Source: an uncultured Flavobacteriaceae bacterium
GTDB lineage: Bacteria > Bacteroidota > Bacteroidia > Flavobacteriales > Flavobacteriaceae
Length of the DNA: 64,000 nt
Assembly (NCBI GenBank): GCA_947494205.1
Contig: CANLUH010000023.1
Coordinates: 1 to 64,000 of the forward strand
Reading direction: 5' to 3'
Below are positions 1-8,953 of this stretch, in pieces (within the stretch, counting starts at the first letter, position 1; each line of letters starts with the position of its first letter). A model generated the notes under the pieces. The model saw nothing but the letters and a program-made list of their open reading frames with translations. It was not told where the DNA came from and searched no databases. The position numbers and the translations under genes are program-made.

Positions 1-138
1 TGTTCGCTTTTTCCTTGGATTTTCTGAATATTTCATAAATAAGTTGAATTTGTGTCAACTTATTTCAGGACGGGACAGTTATAAAAGAAAAGCCTGTGAT
101 GTAATGTCACAGGCTTTTTTATAGTTTATAAAGTGGGT
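1..138. other. Left edge, no supported gene
   Basis: The frame starting at base 2 on the plus strand stays open to a TAG at 122-124 (about 40 codons), but it runs through the terminator hairpin at 88-120 and matches no family I recognise. A short inverted repeat AAGTTGA/TCAACTT lies near 43-64. This may be the degraded end of a gene or mobile element lying to the left; nothing here proves it. Confidence 0.3.
88..120. terminator. Terminator of the efflux operon
   Basis: The arms AAGCCTGTGA and TCACAGGCTT form a 10 bp stem with T runs on both sides, so it can act in both directions. It lies just past the stop codon of the RND pump gene and probably ends that operon. Confidence 0.85.
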
Positions 139-3100
139 TTATTTATCTAATGCTAATGCAGTATTGTCACCCAATGCCTCATTTTCCTCTTCTGTAATTA
201 TAGTGTTAGTATTTGGTGCTCCATATAACTTCATTTTTAAACGCATAGTTAAATAGAATAATACAGGTACTACAATTAATGTTAAGAAGGTAGCAACAAA
301 TAATCCATAGATTACTGTCCATGCCAATGGTCCCCAAAAGATAACGTTATCTCCACCCATGTAAATATTAGGATTAAACTCGCTAAATAGAGAGAAGAAG
401 TTAATATTTAATCCAATAGCTAATGGTATTAATCCTAGAATAGTAGTAATTGCTGTTAATAATACAGGTCTTAAACGTGCTTTTCCAGCTCTAATTATAG
501 TAGATAATAAGTCTTCTTTACTTAAGTATTCGTTATCTTCTAAATCTAACTCGTTTTTCTTTCTGTCTATTAGGAGTTGTGCGTAATCTAAAAGTACTAC
601 ACCATTATTTACAACAATACCCGCTAATGAAATAATACCCATCATAGTCATTAAAATAACAAAAGACGATCCTGTAATAACGATACCTCCAAATACACCA
701 ATTAAACTTAGGAAAATAGCAATCATTATAATTGTTGGCTTAGAGAACGAATTGAATTGGAAAATTAGAATTAAGAAAATTAAACCAAGCCCAGTAAAGA
801 ACGCTCCCATTAAAAAGTTCATTTGCTTTTTTTCTTCTTCAATTTGCCCTGTATAATCTATCTTAATATTTTTAGGCATATTTTCAAAGCTTTTCATTTC
901 TTCTTGAACCCTACTTACAGCAGCTCCTGCATCTTTAAAACCTGGTGCTAATGCAGAATATACCGTAACAACACGTTTGGTGTCTTTATGTTTAATAGCG
1001 CTAAATCCAGAGCTATTATTTTGTTTTGCAACAGTTGAAACTGGGATTTCTTTTATTTGTCCAGAAGCTGGATCTCTAAACACCATATTTTGATCAAAAA
1101 GCGCACTTGTGCTGTAGCGGTCGTCTTTGTTAAAACGAACATAGATGTCATAGTCTTCTCCATCTTCTTTGTAAATACCAGCTTTAGCTCCAAAAATTGA
1201 ATTTCTTAATTGTTGGCCTACTTGTCCAGTGGTAACACCTAGTTCGCCTGCTTTTTTACGATCTACAATTACTTGCATCGCTGGCTTTCCTTTGTTAACA
1301 TCTATTTTAAGTTCATCTATAGCATCTATATTTTTAGAATTAATAAACTCTCGCATACGCTCAGCAGTAGTTATTAGATCATTATAGTTGTCACCCTCTA
1401 GTTCTATGTTAATTGGTGCGCCTGCAGGTGGTCCGTTAGCATCTTTTTCAACAGATATTAATACACCAGGATAAATACCTACTAAAGATTCTTGTACTTC
1501 TTTAAGTAAGGCCTGGCTATCGGCACCATTTCTATACTTGTATTCGCGCATAGAAGCCGTGATTTTTCCTTTGTGTGGCATTTCTGCAGCAGAACCTCCG
1601 TCGGTTTGTGGGTTTCCTGCGCCCTCACCTACTTGAGATACTGCACTTTCTACTAAAAAGTTTTCTCCATCTTTAACATACTTATCATTGTTAATAATAC
1701 TATAAACTTTAGCTTCAATTTGTTTAGTAATAGTGTTAGTCTTTTCTATGTCGGTTCCTTGTGGATATTCTATATAAACAATAATCTGGTTAGGAACATT
1801 ATCTGGGAAGAATTCAATTTTGGTTCTTTGCGCTCCTATAGAAGCTCCAAAAGCCATAAAAGCAGCAATCAATAGTAAAAAGGTTCCTATAGAAATAAAG
1901 ATAGGTCTTTTCCCTTTTAAGGCTCCAGCAATTTTACTTTCGTACCAGTTCTCTAACTTTACTAAGGTTTTGTTTTGAAAGTTATTCACCATTTTTCTTA
2001 GAAATAGTCTATATGCCCACAATAAGATTGCTGTAAATAGCATAACTGTTCCTAAACCTCTATATGCTCCTCCAAAAAGTAATATTAGTAAACCAATACC
2101 TCCAATTATAGAGGATACTTTAATAATTTGTTTTAGTGGCATCTCTTTATCATCAGTCGTCATAAATTGAGAGACTAAAACAGAATTAAAAAAGATAGCT
2201 ACAAATAATGAAGATCCTAGTACTACAGATAGTGTTTTTGGGAAATATACCATAAATTGTCCCATAACACCTGGCCATAATCCTAAAGGAACAAAGGCAG
2301 CTATAGTTGTAGCTGTAGATATAATTATAGGAAAAGCAATTTCTCCAATTCCTTTTTTAGCAGCTTCAATCCTGCTTAGTCCTTCTTCTTCCATTAATCT
2401 ATAGACATTTTCTACAACCACAATACCATTATCTACTAACATTCCCAGTCCCATAATAAGACCAAAAAGAATCATCGTATTTAATGTAAAGCCTAGATAA
2501 CTTAATATCATTAAAGACATGAACATAGACATAGGGATAGCAAAACCAACAAATAAGGCATTTTTGAATCCTAAAAAGAACATTAAAACAGTAACCACTA
2601 GTATAATACCAAAAATAATGTTGTTTACTAAATCGTCTACTTGTCCAATAGTTTTTGAAGATTGATCATTGGTTACAGTTACTTTTAAGTTACTAGGAAA
2701 TACGTTTTCTATAGCTTCTTTAACAATGACATCAATTTGCTCTGCTGCGGCAACCATATTTTTACCTGCTCGCTTTTTTACATCCAGCATGACTACTCGG
2801 TCTCCAAATTCTCTGGCGTATGTAGTTCTGTCTTTTTCTTGAAAACTTATAGAAGCAACATCTTTTAAATAGATGGGGTTCCCTTTTTCAGACTTTACAA
2901 CAAAATTCTCTAGTTCTGAAGGCGTTTCAATCTCTCCAATAATACGAATCGTTCTACGTTGCCCACTAGCAATTAAGTTACCTGCAGACATCGTCATGTT
3001 TCCATTGCCTATTGCACCTATAATATCATTAAAATTAACTTGAGAAGCCATCATTTTATAGATGTCTACAGCAACCTCAATTTCTTTTTCTTGCGCGCCA

Positions 3101-3687
3101 CGAATATCTACTTTTTTAATTTCTTGTAAATCTTCAATTTCATCTTGTAGGTGTTCTCCAAACTCTTTAAGTTTTGCAACAGGATAATCTCCAGAAATAT
3201 TAATATTAAGAATAGGAATTTCTTCACTCATACTTAAATCGAAGACATTAGGCTCTACTTTTGCATTATTAAACGTAGGCCAGTCTTCCCCAGAAGTTTC
3301 AGAATCTATTTCATCTTTTACTTTCTGTTTGGCTTGCTCTACTGTAATACTTTCATCGAATTCCACAATAACCATTGAGTAATCTTCTTGAGATGTTGAG
3401 GTTATTTCCACAACATTACTAACGGTTTTTAACTTGTCTTCAAGTGGGTCGGTAATTAGTTTTTCTATGTCTTCTGCTGTGTTTCCGGGGAATAAAGAAC
3501 TAATGTAAATTTTAGTTTCTTTTATTTCTGGGAAGTTTTCTCTTGGCATACTAAAATAGGCCGAAATACCTAACACTAATATAAGTGTCATGGCCATATA
3601 GATGGTAGACTTATTATTTATGGCCCACGACGATAGACCAAATTCTTTATCTACTATCTTCTTCTTTTTGTTTTTCTTCTTACTCAT
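139..3687 (-). CDS. RND efflux pump, inner-membrane permease (AcrB/HAE family)
   Basis: This is the proton-driven pump subunit of a tripartite export system, working with the adaptor and TolC genes upstream in the same operon. The 1182 residues are longer than AcrB (about 1050). The first membrane segment is near residues 30-46, followed by a porter domain, a membrane bundle with an extra hydrophobic loop in the middle, and a second porter/membrane half. In membrane helix 4 the motif LVDNGIVVVENV replaces the LVDDAIVVVENV of AcrB, so only one Asp of the relay pair is kept. The second half has the matching GIVVNNGVVLLDYA motif. The gene is last in the operon, 13 nt after the adaptor, and ends at a strong hairpin. 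The substrate cannot be told from sequence. Confidence 0.93.
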   Translation of the reverse strand: MSKKKNKKKKIVDKEFGLSSWAINNKSTIYMAMTLILVLGISAYFSMPRENFPEIKETKIYISSLFPGNTAEDIEKLITDPLEDKLKTVSNVVEITSTSQEDYSMVIVEFDESITVEQAKQKVKDEIDSETSGEDWPTFNNAKVEPNVFDLSMSEEIPILNINISGDYPVAKLKEFGEHLQDEIEDLQEIKKVDIRGAQEKEIEVAVDIYKMMASQVNFNDIIGAIGNGNMTMSAGNLIASGQRRTIRIIGEIETPSELENFVVKSEKGNPIYLKDVASISFQEKDRTTYAREFGDRVVMLDVKKRAGKNMVAAAEQIDVIVKEAIENVFPSNLKVTVTNDQSSKTIGQVDDLVNNIIFGIILVVTVLMFFLGFKNALFVGFAIPMSMFMSLMILSYLGFTLNTMILFGLIMGLGMLVDNGIVVVENVYRLMEEEGLSRIEAAKKGIGEIAFPIIISTATTIAAFVPLGLWPGVMGQFMVYFPKTLSVVLGSSLFVAIFFNSVLVSQFMTTDDKEMPLKQIIKVSSIIGGIGLLILLFGGAYRGLGTVMLFTAILLWAYRLFLRKMVNNFQNKTLVKLENWYESKIAGALKGKRPIFISIGTFLLLIAAFMAFGASIGAQRTKIEFFPDNVPNQIIVYIEYPQGTDIEKTNTITKQIEAKVYSIINNDKYVKDGENFLVESAVSQVGEGAGNPQTDGGSAAEMPHKGKITASMREYKYRNGADSQALLKEVQESLVGIYPGVLISVEKDANGPPAGAPINIELEGDNYNDLITTAERMREFINSKNIDAIDELKIDVNKGKPAMQVIVDRKKAGELGVTTGQVGQQLRNSIFGAKAGIYKEDGEDYDIYVRFNKDDRYSTSALFDQNMVFRDPASGQIKEIPVSTVAKQNNSSGFSAIKHKDTKRVVTVYSALAPGFKDAGAAVSRVQEEMKSFENMPKNIKIDYTGQIEEEKKQMNFLMGAFFTGLGLIFLILIFQFNSFSKPTIIMIAIFLSLIGVFGGIVITGSSFVILMTMMGIISLAGIVVNNGVVLLDYAQLLIDRKKNELDLEDNEYLSKEDLLSTIIRAGKARLRPVLLTAITTILGLIPLAIGLNINFFSLFSEFNPNIYMGGDNVIFWGPLAWTVIYGLFVATFLTLIVVPVLFYLTMRLKMKLYGAPNTNTIITEEENEALGDNTALALDK

Positions 3688-3700
3688 TAGAATATAGGTT

Positions 3701-4846
3701 TTAGTCTATTAGTTTTACTTTTTGACCGTCTTTAACGCTACGCGCTCCTTCTTGTACTATTTCGGTATTGTTATCTATACCTTTTAAAACTTCAATAACA
3801 TCACCTTGTGTTTTTCCTGTTTCTATAATAACACGTTTGGCTGTTGCTATACTGTCTGTTTTATTCTCTAGTATGTAAACGTACTGTTCTCCATTTGCAT
3901 TTTCAGAAATGATGTTTTGAGGAATTAGTATCGCTTTTTCGTTTGTGTAGTCGTTAATTTTAAGCTTTGCCGTTAAATTAGGTTTTATGTTGCCTTTTTT
4001 ATTAGGTACAGCTATTTCAATATTAAACGTTCTGTTTGCTGGGTTAATAAAATTTCCAGTTTGTCTTATAGAAGCTTCTAGTGTTTCTCCTAAAACTGGA
4101 AAATTAACTTGTACAGCTTTATTTTCTGTTACGTTACTAATATAACGTTCTGGGACATCTACAGAAATATACATGTCCTTAAGATTTACTATTCTCATTA
4201 ATTGTGTTTGTCCCGGTGCAACAACATTACCTTGTTCTGTAATAACATCATCTATAATACCAGAGAAAGGTGCTCTTACTGCAGTTTTTGCTAGTGTACT
4301 GTTTAATTGTGCAATAGCTTTTTGTTGCGCTTCGTAAGCAGATTTTGCTTGAAGATATTGTATCTCACTACCAATTTTTTGCTCCCAAAGTCGCTTTTGT
4401 CTATCGTAAGTTGTTTTAGCTAAGTCTGCTTGAATTTGTAACTGTGCTACTTGAGAACTTAATCCGCCATCATCAATTCTAGCTAATAATTGTCCTTTAG
4501 AAACGCGTTGCCCTTCTTTAACAAATACTTGTTTTAAAATACCAGCCATTTCTGGAGTTATTACTAAGTTTTGTTTGGTTGCTACATTACCTTGTAATTC
4601 TAAAAAGTGTTCAAACTTTTCAGATTTTGCAGTAAAAGATGTTATTAAAGGTAGCTTTTTAGCAGGTGATAATTCATCTATTTTTAAATCGATAGCCTTA
4701 ATCGATGCCGCTAATTCTTGTTGTTGAGCTACAAGTTTACTACGTTCTGCTTTTATAGATTCTAAATCTAGTTTTTTACCTGCTTTATCTCCGCCACAAG
4801 AGGCTAGAATTAAAGTTAGCGATAATAGTGTTAATATATTTTTCAT
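3701..4846 (-). CDS. RND efflux periplasmic adaptor lipoprotein (HlyD/AcrA family)
   Basis: This is the adaptor that bridges the RND pump and the TolC channel in the periplasm. A lipoprotein signal peptide ends in LASC, with the lipidated Cys at residue 17. A coiled-coil stretch follows (about residues 25-60, rich in Lys, Glu and Gln), then a biotinyl-lipoyl-like half motif (VKEGQRVSKGQLLARID), a hairpin helix and the second half motif (VRAPFSGIID). The C-terminal barrel and membrane-proximal domains end at 381 residues, which is normal for the family. It sits between TolC (19 nt away) and the pump (13 nt away). Confidence 0.92.
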   Translation of the reverse strand: MKNILTLLSLTLILASCGGDKAGKKLDLESIKAERSKLVAQQQELAASIKAIDLKIDELSPAKKLPLITSFTAKSEKFEHFLELQGNVATKQNLVITPEMAGILKQVFVKEGQRVSKGQLLARIDDGGLSSQVAQLQIQADLAKTTYDRQKRLWEQKIGSEIQYLQAKSAYEAQQKAIAQLNSTLAKTAVRAPFSGIIDDVITEQGNVVAPGQTQLMRIVNLKDMYISVDVPERYISNVTENKAVQVNFPVLGETLEASIRQTGNFINPANRTFNIEIAVPNKKGNIKPNLTAKLKINDYTNEKAILIPQNIISENANGEQYVYILENKTDSIATAKRVIIETGKTQGDVIEVLKGIDNNTEIVQEGARSVKDGQKVKLID

Positions 4847-4865
4847 TGTGTTTAGTTTTCTCTAT

Positions 4866-6200
4866 TTATATTTGGTTTAATACTGTTTCTAATGCTGCTT
4901 TTTTATTAATTATTTCCAGCATAGTTTGTAATAAATCGTTTTGTGCAGCGTATAATTGTGTTTGTGCTTGCTGCAGTTCGAAGCTAGAACCGATACCTTC
5001 AAAAAATTTGATTTGATTTTTTTTCTCAATACGTTCTGCTAATGCTAGATTATCTTTTTTATTATCGTAATCTTCTATAGCAAATTGGTAATCGCTCTTT
5101 GCAGCAGCTATTTCTAGTTTTATTTTTTGTTCTGTTTCTGTTAAAGTTTCTTCTGCTTTTTGAAGGTTTATTTTAGCACGTTGTGTTGCAGCGCTTCGCA
5201 TACCCGAACTAAATATTGGGATACTTATATTAACACCAAACAGTGATGATCCAAACCATTTTGTGTCTGTATTAGCAAATACAAATTTGTCATCGAATGC
5301 AGAATAGCCGCCATTTAAAAAAGCGTTAACTGTTGGTAAAGCTTTACTTTTTTCAAGTTTTACTAATAATGATTTAGCCGATTTGTCGTTTTCTGCAATT
5401 CTATAATCTATAGTACTGTTAATATCTTCATTGGTTTCTAATAAATTTAAAACAATATTTTGCGAGGTCAAAGACTCTAAACTATCTAAAAGCTCTGTAG
5501 TAGAGTTAACATCTTTCCCTATAGTTAAGTTTAACATTTGATATGCTAAGTCTTTTAGACGATTAGTATTATTTAAGCTACTTTTTACACCAGATAGTGT
5601 AATTTGTATTTGCTCAACGCTCTCTTCTTCCTCTAGACCGTTTTCATAGATTTTAGTTACATCATTAAGATTTTTCTCTAAAACAGCAATGTTGCGTTTT
5701 AATATTACAATACTTTCCTCGGCAAGTAATACATTACCATAGGCGTTAATAACAGCTTTTCTAATTTCTAAATCTGTTTTTTCTTTAGCATTTTTAGAAA
5801 TCTCTAAGAACACTTTAGCAGATTGTAGAGCGACTAAGTAAGAGCCGTCAAATATTTTTTGATTTAATGTTACTGTAGCTGTTGTGCTTTGTTTAGTTCC
5901 AAAAACGACTTCGGCAAATTCCCCTGGGTTGCCTCCAAAAAATTCTGCAGGAATTACAGATACTTGTTGTTTTAAGAAATTTTGATAGCTAACATCTGCA
6001 CTAATTTGCGGTAAACCTGTAGCAGTAGTTTCCCATTTTTGTTGCTCTGCGGCTTCTATGTCTAAAGCAGCATTTTTAGCAGTTCGATTATTTTCTAAAG
6101 CATAATCTATAGCGTCTTGTAAAGTGAAACTTTGTTTTTCTTCTTGAGAAAAGACGAAAGAGGTTATAAGAAAGAATAGTACAATTGGAATGTGTTTCAT
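4866..6200 (-). CDS. TolC-family outer-membrane efflux protein
   Basis: This is the outer-membrane channel of the tripartite efflux system. It has a signal peptide of about 19 residues ending in FVFSQ, then the two alpha-helical repeats typical of TolC. Each repeat starts with a helix of the type LQDAIDYALENNRTAKNAAL, and a strand segment with GVNISIPIFSSGMRS lies in the second half. The length of 444 residues is usual. The start is only 6 nt after the stop of the TetR regulator, which puts all four genes in one transcript. Confidence 0.92.
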   Translation of the reverse strand: MKHIPIVLFFLITSFVFSQEEKQSFTLQDAIDYALENNRTAKNAALDIEAAEQQKWETTATGLPQISADVSYQNFLKQQVSVIPAEFFGGNPGEFAEVVFGTKQSTTATVTLNQKIFDGSYLVALQSAKVFLEISKNAKEKTDLEIRKAVINAYGNVLLAEESIVILKRNIAVLEKNLNDVTKIYENGLEEEESVEQIQITLSGVKSSLNNTNRLKDLAYQMLNLTIGKDVNSTTELLDSLESLTSQNIVLNLLETNEDINSTIDYRIAENDKSAKSLLVKLEKSKALPTVNAFLNGGYSAFDDKFVFANTDTKWFGSSLFGVNISIPIFSSGMRSAATQRAKINLQKAEETLTETEQKIKLEIAAAKSDYQFAIEDYDNKKDNLALAERIEKKNQIKFFEGIGSSFELQQAQTQLYAAQNDLLQTMLEIINKKAALETVLNQI

Positions 6201-6206
6201 TCTATA

Positions 6207-6815
6207 TTATTTTTGATTGGATTTATTTATAAATTGATTTAATATTTGTAGTCCGTTGTCTGTAACAATAGCTCTTAAATGGTATTCTAAATAACTTTCC
6301 ATTAAGTAATTCATGTTAAATTTACTTTGTGGAAAAATGCTTTCATCCTTAATACCAGTCATCCCATTAAAATACATACGAGAAATAAAGTCTACATCGA
6401 TGTTCGATCTAAACAATAAAGTATCTATTCCTTTTTGAAGACTTTCTTTTACTGAATCGTGCATTTTATCGAATTGTCTCATTCTTAAAATAGAATACAC
6501 TTGAGGATAGTATTTTTTTAATTGATATTGTGGCGATGCTTTTTCATTTTTTAAATGGTTCATTACAAACATCTTTATATCGTAAAGCTCTTCAATTGGA
6601 TTAGCAGAAGCTTCGCAAATACCATCGATACCATCACATATATTTTCAAAAAGATTTAAAGTAACGGCTTCAACAAGTTTTATTTTATTTTTAAAATGAA
6701 CATAAATGGTCTTTTTAGAAATAGCCATTTCACTAGCAATATCATCCATTGTCACACTTTTAAAACCTAGCGTGAGGAATAATTCTGTCGATTTTATTAT
6801 TATTTGTTCTCTCAT
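6207..6815 (-). CDS. TetR/AcrR-family repressor of the efflux operon
   Basis: This is a 202-residue regulator, first gene of the efflux operon and probably its repressor. I chose the ATG at 6815, giving MREQIIIKSTELFLTLGF, the usual TetR N-terminus. A longer open frame to 6920 would add 35 residues unlike any TetR protein and would run across the promoter. The helix-turn-helix lies around residues 18-45 (VTMDDIASEMAISKKTIYVH). The ligand-binding C-terminal half is divergent as expected. A 28 bp palindrome overlapping the promoter fits autorepression. Confidence 0.92.
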   Translation of the reverse strand: MREQIIIKSTELFLTLGFKSVTMDDIASEMAISKKTIYVHFKNKIKLVEAVTLNLFENICDGIDGICEASANPIEELYDIKMFVMNHLKNEKASPQYQLKKYYPQVYSILRMRQFDKMHDSVKESLQKGIDTLLFRSNIDVDFISRMYFNGMTGIKDESIFPQSKFNMNYLMESYLEYHLRAIVTDNGLQILNQFINKSNQK

Positions 6816-6824
6816 AATCAGGTG

Positions 6825-6865
6825 CAAAGATAGACTAGGAAACTTTAAAAACAAAAATAGTTTCC
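6825..6865 (-). promoter_or_regulatory. Promoter and TetR operator of the efflux operon
   Basis: On the minus strand there is a -7 box TATCTTTG (6825-6832) and a -33 TTTG (6852-6855), separated by 19 nt. The palindrome GGAAACT-N14-AGTTTCC (6838-6865) covers the -33 element, which is where a repressor would block RNA polymerase. Transcription would start about 10 nt before the chosen TetR start codon. Confidence 0.75.
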
Positions 6866-6901
6866 ATAGTTTTAATAATTTTTTAACATTAGAGTAAAGT
6901 A

Positions 6902-6934
6902 TTTGCTTTAATACTTTCATTTACTTTATTTTTG
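6902..6934 (+). promoter_or_regulatory. Promoter of the polyprenyl synthase gene
   Basis: A -33 TTTG (6902-6905), 21 nt spacer and a perfect -7 box TATTTTTG (6927-6934) match the Bacteroidota housekeeping promoter. Only CCAG separates the box from the ATG at 6939, so the transcript is predicted to be leaderless or nearly so. Confidence 0.7.
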
Positions 6935-6938
6935 CCAG

Positions 6939-7913
6939 ATGCAACACACAAAAGAGTATCAAACGTTTTTTATAGAGTATTTAGAAGATTATTCTAAGGA
7001 AAGAGAACCTAAAAATCTGTACGAGCCTATTAACTATATTTTAAAATTAGGAGGGAAACGATTGCGTCCTGTTTTAACTTTAATGACAGCAGAATTATTT
7101 AACTGTAATTATAAAAAGGCTTTAGATGCTGCTTTAAGTATAGAGATTTTTCATAATTTCTCTTTAGTTCATGATGATATTATGGACGGTGCACCTTTAC
7201 GTAGAGGTAAAGAAACTGTGCATAAAAAGTGGGATGTTAATACGGGTATTCTTTCTGGAGATGCAATGTTAATTATGGCATATCAATTATTTGAGAGTTA
7301 TGAGCCTAATACGTTTCAAGCCTTAGCAAAATTATTTAGTAAAACGGCTTTAGAGGTTTGCGAAGGACAACAATATGATGTTGATTTTGAAACTCGTGAC
7401 GATGTTACTATTCCTGAGTATTTAAAAATGATTGAATACAAAACGGCCGTATTAGTTGGAGCAGCCATGAAGATGGGAGCTATAATTGCTGGAGCTTCTA
7501 ATAAAGATCAAAATAGTGTGTACGAATTTGGTAAACTATTAGGTATTGCATTTCAATTACAAGATGATTATTTAGATGCCTTTGGAAACCCTGAAACATT
7601 TGGCAAGCAAGTAGGAGGAGATATTATAGAAAATAAAAAAACATATTTATATTTAAAAGCTATTCAATCTTTAACAGCAGTAGAGAAAACACAATTAGAA
7701 CAATTATTTACTGTAAATCTAGAAGATAATACAGAGAAAATTGAAACGGTGAAAGCAGCATTTATAAATAGCGGATCTGCCGAAGCAACTCAGAATGAAA
7801 TTAAAAACTATACAAAACAAGCTTTTTCTGTTTTAGATAAATTAAGTATTTCGGAAGAAAAGAAAACACTTTTAAAACAATTTGGTAACGCTTTAATGAC
7901 ACGTAAAGTGTAG
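6939..7913 (+). CDS. Polyprenyl synthetase (trans-isoprenyl diphosphate synthase)
   Basis: The enzyme condenses isopentenyl diphosphate with allylic diphosphates to make prenyl chains for quinones, carotenoids or undecaprenyl precursors. Both Asp-rich motifs are present: DDIMD at residues 79-83 and DDYLD at 209-213. The GGKRLRP substrate motif lies near residues 38-44. Phe74, five residues before the first motif, is aromatic; in this family that usually limits the product to C15-C20, so a farnesyl/geranylgeranyl product is likely but unproven. The 324-residue length is typical. Confidence 0.92.
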   Translation: MQHTKEYQTFFIEYLEDYSKEREPKNLYEPINYILKLGGKRLRPVLTLMTAELFNCNYKKALDAALSIEIFHNFSLVHDDIMDGAPLRRGKETVHKKWDVNTGILSGDAMLIMAYQLFESYEPNTFQALAKLFSKTALEVCEGQQYDVDFETRDDVTIPEYLKMIEYKTAVLVGAAMKMGAIIAGASNKDQNSVYEFGKLLGIAFQLQDDYLDAFGNPETFGKQVGGDIIENKKTYLYLKAIQSLTAVEKTQLEQLFTVNLEDNTEKIETVKAAFINSGSAEATQNEIKNYTKQAFSVLDKLSISEEKKTLLKQFGNALMTRKV

Positions 7914-7945
7914 TTTCGAAGTTTCTATATAAATCTCATATAATA

Positions 7946-8302
7946 ATGCAACTGCCAAAAACATTTAACGAACTCATAACCGAGGCTAATCAATTAGATT
8001 TATATATGAAATTAGTGCAGCAATTAAATAAAGATTTTTTGTTTGCTAATATTGATTTAGATTTTAGTGAAGATATTTTGCCAGAAAGTTTAAAGCTTTT
8101 ATTGCATGAAACCATATATAAACTTATTCAAGAAAAGTTTACTGAGTATTTAAATTTACTATATATAATAGATGTGCCAGAAGCTACTATTAAAGCATTA
8201 GATGGAAATGATACCTTAAAACTCTCTGAAGAGGTTACCTTTTTAATTTTAAAACGTGAATGGCAAAAAGTATGGTTTAAAAATAAATATTCAGCACAAT
8301 AA
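7946..8302 (+). CDS. Conserved hypothetical protein after polyprenyl synthase
   Basis: This 118-residue protein has no signal peptide and no membrane segment. It is acidic and helical, with many Leu and Ile. It lies 32 nt after the polyprenyl synthase stop on the same strand, so the two are probably cotranscribed. I do not recognise a family. It ends 7 nt before the convergent gene at 8310. Confidence 0.75.
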   Translation: MQLPKTFNELITEANQLDLYMKLVQQLNKDFLFANIDLDFSEDILPESLKLLLHETIYKLIQEKFTEYLNLLYIIDVPEATIKALDGNDTLKLSEEVTFLILKREWQKVWFKNKYSAQ

Positions 8303-8309
8303 AAGCTTT

Positions 8310-8837
8310 CTAGAAGTAAAATCTAACAAAAGGAGCCCAAGGGTCTACGTATATGCTTCTATTCTCATCGTAAAGCACATCGTATCTAATCCCAAAGGTA
8401 ACGTTTTGACTTCTGTAGCCTATACCCATAAATAAGGCAGGGTACCAATAATTTTCATCCTGAAAGTCTGAGCTGTCGAAATTTCTGCTAACATTTAATT
8501 CTTCAAATTCTGCAGATAATTGTAAAGCTTCTATAGGGTTGAAAAGCCCAATAACACTTCCACCTACAATAGTAGATTTAAAAAAATCTTTACTTCTATT
8601 ATATGTTCCATTAAGGCCAACACCTAGAGAAAATTGAGGATTAAAATCGTAAATAGCACTAGGAGCTATAGTTGCGCTAAAAAAACCAGTACCAGTACTA
8701 ACACCTAAACCACCACCATAACGTACATTATTCCAAAAACTATTGGTTTGTAATTCTGCATTATTTTGAGCATTCACGAAACTCATAAAAAGAAAAGATA
8801 ATAGTAAAAAGTGCCATTTTTTGGTGTTAATTCTCAT
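8310..8837 (-). CDS. Small outer-membrane beta-barrel protein beside sucA
   Basis: The protein has 175 residues with a signal peptide of about 24 residues ending in VNAQ. The rest is alternating hydrophobic/polar strands rich in Gly and aromatic residues, and it ends in VRFYF, the terminal Phe typical of outer-membrane barrels. Homologues at this place in other flavobacteria are sometimes called alpha-ketoglutarate decarboxylase. Nothing in this sequence supports that name, which seems to come from the neighbouring sucA. Confidence 0.8.
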   Translation of the reverse strand: MRINTKKWHFLLLSFLFMSFVNAQNNAELQTNSFWNNVRYGGGLGVSTGTGFFSATIAPSAIYDFNPQFSLGVGLNGTYNRSKDFFKSTIVGGSVIGLFNPIEALQLSAEFEELNVSRNFDSSDFQDENYWYPALFMGIGYRSQNVTFGIRYDVLYDENRSIYVDPWAPFVRFYF

Positions 8838-8907
8838 AACCGATACAATTTGTTAGGTGTAAAAGTTATAAATATAATAAAAGCGTTACTATTTTTAGTA
8901 AAAGTTG

Positions 8908-8915
8908 TATTTTTG
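8908..8915 (+). promoter_or_regulatory. -7 box of the sucA promoter
   Basis: TATTTTTG matches TAnnTTTG exactly and sits 38 nt before the chosen sucA ATG. I see no good TTG at the -33 distance, so only half of the promoter is clear. Confidence 0.5.
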
Positions 8916-8953
8916 ATGAAATTTTGTTGAAGCGAACACGTCTTATACATAAT

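Noticed and set aside
2-124. Plus-strand open frame at the left edge as the end of a transposase
   Set aside because: It runs through a terminator hairpin and the residues match no transposase end that I recognise; too short to judge.
6816-6920. 35-residue N-terminal extension of the TetR regulator
   Set aside because: It crosses the -7 box and operator, and the added residues do not resemble any TetR N-terminus.
8924-8953. TTG at 8924 as the sucA start
   Set aside because: It would add ten residues not found in other SucA proteins, and the ATG at 8954 gives the conserved N-terminus.
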